From the NCBI GenBank assembly GCA_039184335.1, contig JBCDBD010000016.1:1-64000 (forward strand): a stretch of 64,000 bases of DNA, read 5' to 3'. This document shows, piece after piece, positions 18,822-26,706 of this stretch. A model generated the notes under the pieces. The model was not told the origin of the DNA. It worked only from the letters and a program-made list of their open reading frames with translations, and searched no databases. Position 1 is the first letter of the stretch; each line of letters begins with the position of its first letter. The stretch comes from JBCDBD01 sp039184335 (GTDB taxonomy: Bacteria; Bacteroidota; Bacteroidia; Flavobacteriales; Flavobacteriaceae). The translations under genes were made by a program, and so were the position numbers.

Positions 18822-19967
18822 ATGGCGGTAACTCAAGACATTTATCTTTCCATCGGGAGCAATTTGGGCAATAGATACTACAACTTACAGAAAGCGGTGT
18901 TCGAGCTGCAGAAGAAAGTGGGTCACGTTACGAAAACGTCAACTATCTATGAAAATCCTGCTGTTGGATTTGAAGGGGATGATTTTTTGAATTGCTGCGT
19001 TGCCCTAAAAAGTGTTCTTGATCCACATGAGCTGATGGCCACGGTTCTTGACATTGAAGGGGCCTTTGGCAGAAAGCGAACCCCTGACCTTGGCTACCAG
19101 TCCAGGGCCCTTGACATCGACATCGTCTATTACGGAGACCAAATTATAAACAATGATGATTTGACGGTGCCACATCCAAAAATGGCATCCCGCAATTTTG
19201 TCTTGAAACCACTTGCCGATATCGCACCCCAACGGTATCATCCGGTATTGCAAAAAGATACCCGAAACCTGTTACAGGAGTGCAAGGACGAAAGCCGGCT
19301 TGACAAGACTGGGTTAAAGCTGTTTGCCAATAGAATTGCCCTGTTTTCACAGCTCCAGTTTTTGGCGATAGAGGGTAACATCGGTGCAGGTAAGACCACC
19401 TTGGCCAAAAAAATGGCTGGCGATTTCAATGCTAAGCTGGTTTTGGAACGGTTTGCCGATAACCCTTTCCTGCCCAAATTCTATGAAGACCAAGCACGTT
19501 TTGCCTTTCCGCTCGAGATGTCATTCTTGGCCGATCGTTACCAACAGTTTACCGATGATACATCGCAATTTGACCTTTTTAAAAATTTTATGGTCAGCGA
19601 TTACGATATTTTTAAATCGTTGATCTTTGCCAAGATCACACTGCAAAAAGAAGAGTTTGAGCTGTACCGAAAAGTATTCGGCTTTATGTACAAAGAGGTC
19701 AAAAAACCAGATATCTATATCTATCTATACCAGCGAACCGACCGATTGCTTGCCAATATCAAGAAGCGTGGCAGGGCCTATGAACAAAGCATTGAACCCG
19801 ACTATTTGGAAAAAATCAACCGGGGCTATCTAGACTTCATCAAAAGCCATCCGAACCAGAAAACCCTACTCTTGGATCTGGAGGAACTCGATTTTGTAGA
19901 ACACGAATCTGATTACGAGTCGGTGTTGACCATCATAGAGAGTGAAGTTATCTCGCTCATGGTTTAA
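18822..19967 (+). CDS. folK: Fusion of HPPK (FolK) and a deoxynucleoside kinase
   Basis: A 381-residue two-domain protein. Residues 1-160 are HPPK: 'IYLSIGSNLGNRYYNLQKA' at the start, 'RALDIDIVYYG' (95-105) and 'PHPKMASRNFVLKPL' (117-131), the pyrophosphokinase step of folate synthesis. Residues ~178-381 are a dNK-type kinase: P-loop 'EGNIGAGKTT' (184-193), 'ERFADNPFLPKFYED' and a late 'KRGRAYEQSIEPDYLEKI' lid-like segment, phosphorylating deoxynucleosides from ATP. The fusion is widespread in Bacteroidota, so it is not an assembly artefact. The ATG at 18822 is followed immediately by the HPPK core; the frame extends upstream but without family sequence. A strong terminator follows at 20063. 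Confidence 0.93.
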   Translation: MAVTQDIYLSIGSNLGNRYYNLQKAVFELQKKVGHVTKTSTIYENPAVGFEGDDFLNCCVALKSVLDPHELMATVLDIEGAFGRKRTPDLGYQSRALDIDIVYYGDQIINNDDLTVPHPKMASRNFVLKPLADIAPQRYHPVLQKDTRNLLQECKDESRLDKTGLKLFANRIALFSQLQFLAIEGNIGAGKTTLAKKMAGDFNAKLVLERFADNPFLPKFYEDQARFAFPLEMSFLADRYQQFTDDTSQFDLFKNFMVSDYDIFKSLIFAKITLQKEEFELYRKVFGFMYKEVKKPDIYIYLYQRTDRLLANIKKRGRAYEQSIEPDYLEKINRGYLDFIKSHPNQKTLLLDLEELDFVEHESDYESVLTIIESEVISLMV

Positions 19968-20062
19968 GATAATTTTCACAAAATGTTTGCATAAAACAAT
20001 TGGTTTTACTTTATTAGCACCCTGCTATAACAGCAACTAACTAACTCAAACTATATGTTTTT

Positions 20063-20088
20063 CCCCTGATTTCGGTCAGGGGTTTTTA
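20063..20088 (+). terminator. Rho-independent terminator after folK-dNK
   Basis: Stem CCCCTGA / TCAGGGG (20063-20069 and 20076-20082) with a six-base loop, followed by TTTTT. The T-run lies on the plus-strand side only, so it serves folK-dNK and not the convergent methyltransferase gene. Confidence 0.85.
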
Positions 20089-20089
20089 T

Positions 20090-20620
20090 TTACGATCTCA
20101 ATTTTGACCAAAAATCCCAAATGGTAATCCCCACACTTACAGCGATATTGAGGGAGTGCTTTGTGCCAAATTGTGGAATTTCGACGACCCGATCACTCTC
20201 TGATACTACCTCTTGGCTGACACCCTTGACCTCATTTCCGAAGATGAAGGCATAACGTTGCCCTTGGGCAACGCGAAAATCATTGAGCAGTATGGCTTTT
20301 TCTGCCTGCTCAATAGCAATCGTCTGTATGCTTTGCGTCTTTAACTGTTTAATCAATTCAAGGGTGTTGTCATGGTACTCCCAATCCACACTTTCAGTGG
20401 CACCCAAGGCAGTTTTATTGATGTCTTTATGGGGGGGTATGGCCGTGATGCCGCATAAATAGATCTTTTGGATCAAAAATGCATCTGCAGTTCTGAATAC
20501 GGCTCCGATATTGTTAAGGCTCCTGACATTGTCCAAAATCAGGATTAAAGGAGTCTTTTTGGTCTTTTTAAAGCCAGCGACATCCAATCGGGGCAATTCA
20601 GCATTCTTAAGTTTGCGCAT
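20090..20620 (-). CDS. TrmH/SpoU family RNA 2'-O-methyltransferase
   Basis: A 176-residue SPOUT-class methyltransferase with all three SpoU motifs: motif 1 'DNVRSLNNIGAVFRTADAF' (~31-49), motif 2 'IFGNEVKGVSQEV' (~126-138) and motif 3 'IPQFGTKHSLNIAVSVGI' (~148-165), which form the trefoil-knot SAM site. It lacks the N-terminal RNA-binding extension of RlmB, so it resembles short TrmH/TrmL-like enzymes. The RNA target (tRNA ribose or rRNA) cannot be told from sequence. It is divergent from mutS, with 90 bp between, and convergent with folK-dNK. Confidence 0.92.
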   Translation of the reverse strand: MRKLKNAELPRLDVAGFKKTKKTPLILILDNVRSLNNIGAVFRTADAFLIQKIYLCGITAIPPHKDINKTALGATESVDWEYHDNTLELIKQLKTQSIQTIAIEQAEKAILLNDFRVAQGQRYAFIFGNEVKGVSQEVVSESDRVVEIPQFGTKHSLNIAVSVGITIWDFWSKLRS

Positions 20621-20710
20621 GGTTATTTTTCAACTTTTGGGCTTAAAATATCAACAAAAATTTTCGAAGCTTGGGTAAAGCCATATTTTCGACAAAATTA
20701 AGACAAAGTA

Positions 20711-23332
20711 TTGGCAGCAAGCTCAAAATCGGCCAAGGTGACCCCTTTGATGAAACAGTACAATGCGATCAAGACCAAACATCCTGATGCGTTGTTGTTA
20801 TTTCGCGTGGGTGATTTTTATGAAACCTTTGGCCAAGATGCCGTGAAAGCTTCCAAAATATTGGGCATTGTACTGACCCATCGCAACAATGGAGGTGACC
20901 AAACCGAATTGGCCGGCTTTCCACACCACTCCTTGAATACTTACTTGCCCAAGTTGGTCAGGGCAGGGGAGCGGGTTGCCATTTGTGACCAATTGGAAGA
21001 TCCAAAACAGACCAAGAGCATTGTGAAACGGGGGGTCACTGAACTAGTTACTCCAGGTGTGGCCATCAACGATGATATTTTAAATGCCAAGAGCAACAAT
21101 TTTTTGGGTGCCCTCCATTTTGGTAGGGCCTTCTTGGGGGTTTCCTTTTTAGACATATCGACGGGCGAGTTTTTGATCAGTGAGGGCACCGTGGAAGAGA
21201 TTGATAAGTTGTTGCAAAATTTTTCACCGAACGAACTCTTGGTGTCAAAAAGCCACAAAAAAGAGTTTGCCGACTCTTTTGGCCATGGATACCATACCTT
21301 TTTTTTGGAAGATTGGATCTTTCAGGAAGATTATGCGCGTGAGAGTCTCACTGCACACTTCAAGACCAAAACCCTGCAGGGTTTTGGCGTAGAACGCCTT
21401 ACCCACGGCATTATTGCTGCTGGTGCGGTATTGCATTACCTTTCTGAGACGCAACACCATCGACTACAGCACATCAACCGGTTGCTCCGCATTGCAGACG
21501 AAGATGTTGTTTGGATGGACCGCTTCACCATCCGTAATCTTGAGCTTTACCAATCAAGCCATAGTAATGCCGTTACATTATTGGATGTTATCGACAAAAC
21601 CTTGTCGCCGATGGGTGGGCGCCTATTAAAGCGATGGTTGGCACTTCCTTTGAAGCATATTGAAAGAATACGGAGACGGCACCAAGTGGTAGGGCATCTC
21701 AAAGAAGACGGAGCAGTGTTGGAAAAACTACAGCATTGGATCAGGCCCATGGGTGATTTAGAGCGGTTGATCTCAAAAGTGGCCACGGGAAAAATCAATC
21801 CTAAAGAGGTAGTACACCTTAAAAATTCACTTGAAGCCGTTTTGCCCATCAAACAGTCGACCCTTGAAAGCAGCAATGGGGCACTGCAAGAAATTGGAGA
21901 ACAACTTCACTCCTGTGACATGCTACGGACTAAAATAAAGGAAATGCTCTATGAAGATGCACCGGTGCATATCGCAAAAGGCCAGACCATAGCCAGGGGC
22001 TATTCACAAGAACTTGACGAACTGCGCGAATTGGCGTTTTCAAGTAAAGATTACCTTGATAAGATGCTACAGCGTGAAATGGAGCAGACGGGTATCACTT
22101 CACTCAAAATCTCATCAAACAATGTTTTTGGGTATTATATCGAAGTTCGAAACACCCATAAAGATAAGGTGCCCGAAACCTGGATACGCAAGCAGACCTT
22201 GGTCAATGCGGAACGTTACATCACTGAAGAGCTCAAGACATACGAAGCCAAGATTTTAGGGGCCGAAGAACGTATTTTAAGCCTAGAACAGCAGCTTTTT
22301 GAACAATTGTTGGTTTGGTTACAAGAATACATTCCCCAAGTTCAGCAAAATGCCCGACATATCGCCCAATTGGATTGCCTCTGTGCGTTTGCCCAATTGG
22401 CCAAGGAAAATAAATATGTAGCTCCAGAGCTTGATGATTCGACAGCATTGGAAATCAAGGGAGGGCGGCACCCGGTCATTGAAAAACAATTGCCTCTAGG
22501 CGAAAGTTATATTGCCAATGATGTGCTGCTCAATCGCAATGATCAGCAGATCATTATGATCACGGGCCCCAATATGAGTGGTAAATCGGCAATATTGCGG
22601 CAGACCGCCCTACTGGTGCTACTGGCCCAGATAGGCAGTTTTGTGCCTGCACAAGCTGCTAAAATTGGAGTGGTCGACAAGATTTTTACCCGAGTGGGCG
22701 CCAGTGACAACATTTCGATGGGCGAGTCAACCTTTATGGTCGAAATGAACGAGACGGCTTCTATCTTGAACAACCTTTCAGAGCGTAGTTTGGTCCTGTT
22801 GGATGAAATTGGGCGTGGCACCAGTACTTACGATGGAATCTCGATTGCCTGGGCCATCTCAGAATACCTGCATGAACACCCCGCACGTGCAAAGACCCTT
22901 TTCGCCACGCATTATCACGAACTCAACAAAATGACCGATAGTTTCGCGCGTATCAAGAACTACAACGTATCGATTCGTGAACTGAAAGACAACGTACTTT
23001 TTTTGAGAAAGTTGGTGCCAGGGGGCAGCAAACATAGCTTTGGCATACACGTGGCCAAAATGGCCGGTTTGCCACAGCAGGTCATACAAAAGGCCAACAA
23101 GATCTTGAAACAGTTGGAACAATCACAAACAAAGGAGGATATCGGTGATACCCTACAGTCAGCACACCAGCAGATGCAATTGAGTTTCTTCAATCTTGAT
23201 GACCCACTTTTAGAAGAGATCAAGGAAGAAATACTGCACTTAGATATTGATACATTGACTCCGGTAGCGGCACTGATGAAGTTGAATGAGATCAAACGCT
23301 TACTGACCAAAAAGAAAAAGGCCAGTTCATAA
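20711..23332 (+). CDS. mutS: DNA mismatch repair ATPase MutS
   Basis: An 873-residue MutS with the mismatch-reading Phe-x-Glu in 'GDFYETFG' (~34-41), connector and lever domains, and a C-terminal ABC ATPase with Walker A 'GPNMSGKSA' (~619-627), the signature region 'ESTFMVEM' and Walker B 'LVLLDEIGRGTSTYDG'. It recognises mismatches and recruits MutL. The start is probably the TTG at 20711: the peptide 'KVTPLMKQYNAIK' is conserved in family members and begins before the first ATG (20750). It is divergent from the methyltransferase gene and followed by the tRNA pair. No mutL is in the window. Confidence 0.96.
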   Translation: MAASSKSAKVTPLMKQYNAIKTKHPDALLLFRVGDFYETFGQDAVKASKILGIVLTHRNNGGDQTELAGFPHHSLNTYLPKLVRAGERVAICDQLEDPKQTKSIVKRGVTELVTPGVAINDDILNAKSNNFLGALHFGRAFLGVSFLDISTGEFLISEGTVEEIDKLLQNFSPNELLVSKSHKKEFADSFGHGYHTFFLEDWIFQEDYARESLTAHFKTKTLQGFGVERLTHGIIAAGAVLHYLSETQHHRLQHINRLLRIADEDVVWMDRFTIRNLELYQSSHSNAVTLLDVIDKTLSPMGGRLLKRWLALPLKHIERIRRRHQVVGHLKEDGAVLEKLQHWIRPMGDLERLISKVATGKINPKEVVHLKNSLEAVLPIKQSTLESSNGALQEIGEQLHSCDMLRTKIKEMLYEDAPVHIAKGQTIARGYSQELDELRELAFSSKDYLDKMLQREMEQTGITSLKISSNNVFGYYIEVRNTHKDKVPETWIRKQTLVNAERYITEELKTYEAKILGAEERILSLEQQLFEQLLVWLQEYIPQVQQNARHIAQLDCLCAFAQLAKENKYVAPELDDSTALEIKGGRHPVIEKQLPLGESYIANDVLLNRNDQQIIMITGPNMSGKSAILRQTALLVLLAQIGSFVPAQAAKIGVVDKIFTRVGASDNISMGESTFMVEMNETASILNNLSERSLVLLDEIGRGTSTYDGISIAWAISEYLHEHPARAKTLFATHYHELNKMTDSFARIKNYNVSIRELKDNVLFLRKLVPGGSKHSFGIHVAKMAGLPQQVIQKANKILKQLEQSQTKEDIGDTLQSAHQQMQLSFFNLDDPLLEEIKEEILHLDIDTLTPVAALMKLNEIKRLLTKKKKASS

Positions 23333-23400
23333 AATAGTCAGTTGTCATGCCCTGCAATTGCTTTTCAATGATTTTTTCTTTCTATTTTGTTGAAATGTAT

Positions 23401-23408
23401 TAAATTTG
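23401..23408 (+). promoter_or_regulatory. -7 promoter element (TAAATTTG) for the tRNA pair
   Basis: A perfect TAnnTTTG element about 40 bases before tRNA-Gly. No TTTG sits at the ideal -33 spacing, only a T-rich stretch, so the call rests on the -7 box and the position. Confidence 0.4.
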
Positions 23409-23448
23409 CATCCGCATCGTTCAAAGCGGTGAACATGTTCCTTAAAAC

Positions 23449-23521
23449 GCGAAAATAGCTCAGTTGGTAGAGCATCACCTTGCCAAGGTGGAGGTCGCGG
23501 GTTCGAATCCCGTTTTTCGCT
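23449..23521 (+). tRNA. tRNA-Gly (anticodon GCC)
   Basis: A full cloverleaf of 73 nt: acceptor GCGAAAA/TTTTCGC, D-arm 'GCTCAGTTGGTAGAGC', anticodon stem TCACC/GGTGG with loop TTGCCAA (anticodon at 23482-23484) and T-arm with 'GTTCGAATC'. The discriminator is U and CCA is not encoded. It decodes GGC and GGU. Confidence 0.95.
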
Positions 23522-23564
23522 CTACTTCGACTCCGCTCAGTCACCAAGGGTGGAGTTTTTTTTT
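23522..23564 (+). repeat. REP-like motif with weak hairpin and T-run between the two tRNAs
   Basis: The spacer contains 'ACTTCGACTCCGCTCAGT', a sequence of the kind widely dispersed between genes in many bacteria including Flavobacteriia. ACTCC (23530-23534) can pair with GGAGT (23552-23556) and is followed by a run of nine T, so it may also act as a weak terminator. Confidence 0.45.
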
Positions 23565-23579
23565 GAATGCAGGTCCAAG

Positions 23580-23664
23580 GCTCGAGTGGTGGAATTGGTA
23601 GACACGTTGGACTTAAAATCCAATGGCCATTGTGGCCGTGCGGGTTCAAGTCCCGCCTCGAGTA
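23580..23664 (+). tRNA. tRNA-Leu (anticodon UAA)
   Basis: An 85-nt class II tRNA with long variable arm ('TGGCCATTGTGGCC'), D-loop 'GGAATTGGTAGAC', anticodon loop CTTAAAA (anticodon at 23614-23616) and T-arm 'GGTTCAAGTCC'. The acceptor pairs GCTCGAG with CTCGAGT, giving a G1-U72 wobble at the end, and the discriminator is A. CCA is not encoded. It decodes UUA and UUG. Confidence 0.95.
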
Positions 23665-23670
23665 CAATAA

Positions 23671-23698
23671 AGCCGAGATTTAACGTCTCGGCTTTTTA
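23671..23698 (+). terminator. Rho-independent terminator after tRNA-Leu
   Basis: Stem AGCCGAGA / TCTCGGCT (23671-23678 and 23686-23693) with a seven-base loop, followed by TTTT. It ends the tRNA transcript. Confidence 0.85.
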
Positions 23699-23733
23699 CT
23701 TCAGTTACATCATAAGTACAACAAACTGATACT

Positions 23734-24034
23734 TTACTGCTCTTCCAAATACCGTCGAAAATCCATGCTAGAATGCAAAACACGAACAATCAAAACGTCC
23801 TGTCCTTCACACACAAAAAAGATGATATGGGATTGATAGGTAAAGCATGATAGATTATCTGCAATTTCGGATGCATCGTGGCCCCATATGATCATTGCTG
23901 GCAATACCCTCAAAACAGGTAATTAAACCTCCAATATATTTTTTGACTTGGGACACACCCCAATTTTCAAGGGTGTATTCAACAATGTTTTCAATATCAC
24001 TATCAGCCTTTTGAGATAAGCGATATCTACTCAT
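23734..24034 (-). pseudogene. ParE/RelE-type toxin, frameshifted
   Basis: Read from ATG 24034 the frame gives 'MSRYRLSQKADSDIENIVEY', 'TLENWGVSQVKKYIGGLITC' and 'FEGIASND', clearly ParE, and then stops at 23855 after an unrelated tail. The missing C-terminal half is intact in another frame: 'ASEIADNLSCFTYQSHIIFF' and 'DVLIVRVLHSSMDFRRYLEE', ending at TAA 23734-23736. Removing one G from the GGGG run near 23882 joins both halves into about 99 residues, the usual ParE length. ParE toxins poison DNA gyrase. The ATG overlaps the antitoxin stop (ATGA), the normal parDE arrangement. Either the toxin is inactivated or the run was misread; both are possible. Confidence 0.85.
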
Positions 24035-24279
24035 TTTTTAATGTGCCTGTCCAAAACACTTTGCAAAATATCTTCAGCCGAACGCTTACTCACACCACTA
24101 TCTAATCCTTCTTGAATTGCCTTTTTCAAGGCAATAAACTTATCATTATCCTCTTGGTCGCGGCGAAGCAGTTCACGCAGATATTCACTGTCATTGGTAT
24201 AGTGACCACTGGCAATACGGGATTTAATCCATTCTTCTTGCTGTTCAGTAACGGTAATTGTTTTTCGAATAATCGACAT
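24031..24279 (-). CDS. ParD-like antitoxin
   Basis: An 82-residue protein with an N-terminal ribbon-helix-helix DNA-binding half ('RKTITVTEQQEEWIKSRIAS', then 'YTNDSEYLRELLRRD', residues ~5-42) and a charged C-terminal tail ('SAEDILQSVLDRHIKK') of the type that wraps the toxin. In intact systems it neutralises ParE and represses its own operon. A perfect 7-5-7 palindrome lies 26 bp upstream of its start and is the likely operator. The partner toxin gene overlaps by four bases but is frameshifted, so this antitoxin may be an orphan. Confidence 0.9.
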   Translation of the reverse strand: MSIIRKTITVTEQQEEWIKSRIASGHYTNDSEYLRELLRRDQEDNDKFIALKKAIQEGLDSGVSKRSAEDILQSVLDRHIKK

Positions 24280-24304
24280 AGCTCAGTCCTTGCTTTATTC
24301 CAAT

Positions 24305-24323
24305 AGTATGAATATATCATACT
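24305..24323. promoter_or_regulatory. Putative ParD operator (perfect inverted repeat)
   Basis: AGTATGA and TCATACT flank ATATA, a perfect 7-5-7 inverted repeat 26 bp upstream of the parD start. Ribbon-helix-helix antitoxins bind such short palindromes in their own promoters. Confidence 0.55.
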
Positions 24324-24420
24324 TTTTTGTCTTTTGCAAGTTTTTGTGGTCAATATTCTGTCAAGCATGACCTTCTGGTTCATCATCAATAAACTCTAAT
24401 GTTTGGTTTTTTTCTTTGAT

Positions 24421-24452
24421 ATTGATTGCCAATGATCATTTGGTTAAGTTTG
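24421..24452 (+). promoter_or_regulatory. Probable promoter of the aldo/keto reductase gene (ATTG-N20-TAAGTTTG)
   Basis: TAAGTTTG at 24445-24452 is a perfect -7 element; ATTG at 24421-24424 fits the -33 element with one mismatch and a 20-base spacer. The expected start is about 40 bases before the ATG. Confidence 0.45.
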
Positions 24453-24500
24453 TTTTGGAATTAAGAGTGGACTTCATTAAAAAACTATCTGGGCAATCGC

Positions 24501-25487
24501 ATGAATTATAGAAAATTGGGAAAAACAGGATTGGAAGTTTCCGAAATTAGCTTGGGAACTTGGCAAGTCGGGGGAAAATGGGGAAGTGAATTTAACGACA
24601 AGAATGCAACATATATTCTAAATGAGGCCGTTGATAGGGGAATCAACTTTATTGACACTGCCGATGTCTATGAAAATGGGTTAAGTGAACGCGCAGTAGG
24701 AAAGCTGATCAGATCACGCAGTGAGAAAGTTTATATCGCGACCAAGTGTGGAAGATTTATCGACCCCCATGTCAGTGCCGGATACCAACCAAAGGTTCTT
24801 CGGGAATATGTAGAGAAAAGTCTAAAAAATACAGGATTGGATTGCATAGACTTGATCCAATTACACTGTCCGCCCACAGCAGTATATTATCGGCAAGAAA
24901 TCTTTGAGGAATTTGAAAAACTCAAGGATGAAGGAAAGATAGCAAACTTGGGTGTAAGTGTCGAAAAAGTTGAAGAGGCATTAAAAGCAATTGAATACCC
25001 CAATGTGACTACTGTTCAAATAATTTTTAACATGTTTCGACATCGCCCTGCAGAGTTACTTTTTCAGGAAGCTAAAAAACGAAATGTTGGCATCATAGCA
25101 AGAGTTCCATCGGCAAGTGGGATGCTGACCGGAAAATTCAATGCAACAACCAAATTTTCGACTGAAGACCACCGTCACTTTAATCGAAAAGGGGAAGCGT
25201 TTGATCAAGGAGAGACTTTTTCAGGTATTGACTATACAACTGGTCTTGAGGCTGTTGACAAATTAAGGTCACTGTTTCCGAGTGAAATCGGATTGGTGAA
25301 TATTGCCATAAAGTGGATTTTGATGTTTCAAGAGGTAAGCTGTGTTATTCCAGGGGTATCAAAAATAGATCAATTATATGCTAACTTAGAAACTTTGAAT
25401 ATCCGAAATCTTTCCAACAAGGAGTTGGTTTCGGTGAAAGCCGTTTATGATAGATTAATCCGTCCATCTGTGCATCATCGGTGGTAA
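24501..25487 (+). CDS. Aldo/keto reductase
   Basis: A 328-residue NADPH-dependent AKR with the complete catalytic tetrad Asp52, Tyr57, Lys82 and His122 ('IDTADVYENG', 'IATKCG', 'LIQLHCPP') and the cofactor region 'CVIPGVSKIDQLYANL' near the C-terminus. The opening 'MNYRKLGKTGLEVSEISLGTW' is characteristic of YajO/AKR12-like enzymes. It reduces aldehydes or ketones; the natural substrate is unknown. It lies alone downstream of a plausible promoter, with no operon partner. Confidence 0.93.
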   Translation: MNYRKLGKTGLEVSEISLGTWQVGGKWGSEFNDKNATYILNEAVDRGINFIDTADVYENGLSERAVGKLIRSRSEKVYIATKCGRFIDPHVSAGYQPKVLREYVEKSLKNTGLDCIDLIQLHCPPTAVYYRQEIFEEFEKLKDEGKIANLGVSVEKVEEALKAIEYPNVTTVQIIFNMFRHRPAELLFQEAKKRNVGIIARVPSASGMLTGKFNATTKFSTEDHRHFNRKGEAFDQGETFSGIDYTTGLEAVDKLRSLFPSEIGLVNIAIKWILMFQEVSCVIPGVSKIDQLYANLETLNIRNLSNKELVSVKAVYDRLIRPSVHHRW

Positions 25488-25589
25488 AAAGAAAATCACC
25501 TGGAAAGAAAAGCTACATCTATGGATTGCCCTTATTCATGGGCGAGGCTCTGTAGCCAAGCCAGTATGCATCAAAATATATAATTTAAG

Positions 25590-26057
25590 ATGAACATACC
25601 TTTTGTGGTTGGCGTCGGTTTTTCCATGTTTTGCACTTGGATGCTCTTATATTCCCTACGCCGTTATAAAAAAAGTCTGGCCAGCATAAATTGGCCCACC
25701 GCCCAAGGAGTGATACTGGAAGTTCGACTTTGGGGAAAGCGTAACGTTAGAGGAGAAATGCTTGATTTGGAAAAGTTAAGCATAAAATATAGCTATGCTG
25801 TTCAAGAAACTGCATACCAAGGCACTACGCCGGCATTTTATACCCTGGTATATCCAGAAACCGTAGATTTTGCGAACAACCATCCAGAGAATAGTAAGAT
25901 CAAGGTGTACTACCGGCCTGAAAATCCGGCTGAATCTGTGCTAATACCTGGACCCAGACAAGGAAACAAACGTTTTAGCGATATATTGGTAGCTGGTTTA
26001 GGGCTGATGATAGCTGCGATCATTGCCCTTTTGGGGGCATTGGGAATATTAGGGTAA
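25590..26057 (+). CDS. DUF3592 domain membrane protein
   Basis: A 155-residue protein with one N-terminal (about 4-22) and one C-terminal (about 131-153) transmembrane helix flanking a beta-rich extracytoplasmic domain. The domain has the DUF3592 pattern: 'WPTAQGVILEVRLW' near residue 35, 'IKYSYAV...YQGTTPAFY' in the middle and 'KVYYRPENPAESVL' before the second helix. Function of the family is unknown; members occur widely in bacteria. The genes around it are unrelated. Confidence 0.88.
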   Translation: MNIPFVVGVGFSMFCTWMLLYSLRRYKKSLASINWPTAQGVILEVRLWGKRNVRGEMLDLEKLSIKYSYAVQETAYQGTTPAFYTLVYPETVDFANNHPENSKIKVYYRPENPAESVLIPGPRQGNKRFSDILVAGLGLMIAAIIALLGALGILG

Positions 26058-26161
26058 ATGCATTTCGAGCTGTGGCATGCAAGACAAAAGATGATGCCCC
26101 TAGTCAATTTTTGACACAACCCTTTTCCCTTTTCCACATCTCAAAATAAAAATGAAACACC

Positions 26162-26593
26162 TTGAAAAATACACGTCAACTTATTGTAGCGACAGTAATT
26201 TCACTCCTCACGATTGCCCCCATATCTTGTAATAGTGATGATGATTCCAATTCAGATTGTCAAGATGCAATCTGCACTACCGTCCTGGTCAGAATTATGG
26301 TATCCATTACAGATCAAAATCAAGACCCGGTAGCCCTAGATTCCTTTAAGGTTGTCAATAGGGAAAATGGAAATGATATGACGATAGCACTTACCCCATC
26401 TGAGCTTGCCGCTGCACAGCAATTTGGGCAGTATCCGCTGATAGAGGATGGAAGCCTTGGAGTAAACCAAGAGCGACAAATTCAATTTCAAGGGTTTGTT
26501 AACAACCAAGAAGTCATTAGTAGTGATTATACGGTCGGTACGGACTGTTGCCACGTCGGGTTGGTCGATGGAAATTTACAGCTTACACTTTAA
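26162..26593 (+). CDS. Small lipoprotein of unknown function
   Basis: A 143-residue protein with a type II-like signal ('VATVISLLTIAPISC', Cys23) followed by 'NSDDDSNSD', the acidic stretch that marks surface-exported lipoproteins in Bacteroidota. The mature part is about 120 residues, beta-rich, with four more Cys in two pairs ('DCQDAIC', 'DCCH'). No family is recognised. The start is TTG at 26162: the nearest upstream ATG (26152) is in another frame and yields only a 26-codon peptide. The lipobox has Pro at -3, which is unusual and lowers confidence in lipidation. Confidence 0.7.
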   Translation: MKNTRQLIVATVISLLTIAPISCNSDDDSNSDCQDAICTTVLVRIMVSITDQNQDPVALDSFKVVNRENGNDMTIALTPSELAAAQQFGQYPLIEDGSLGVNQERQIQFQGFVNNQEVISSDYTVGTDCCHVGLVDGNLQLTL

Positions 26594-26706
26594 GAGGCTT
26601 GCACACGTGTGAAAATGGTTGTATCACATAGGTGCTTGTACATGCGTATTTTTGGTGTTTTCAAATACTAGCTGTAAGACCACATTGGACCAAATCATCG
26701 ATCACT

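Noticed and set aside
20063..20088. Bidirectional terminator for folK-dNK and the methyltransferase
   Set aside because: The stem has a T-run only on the plus-strand side; on the minus strand it is followed by A.
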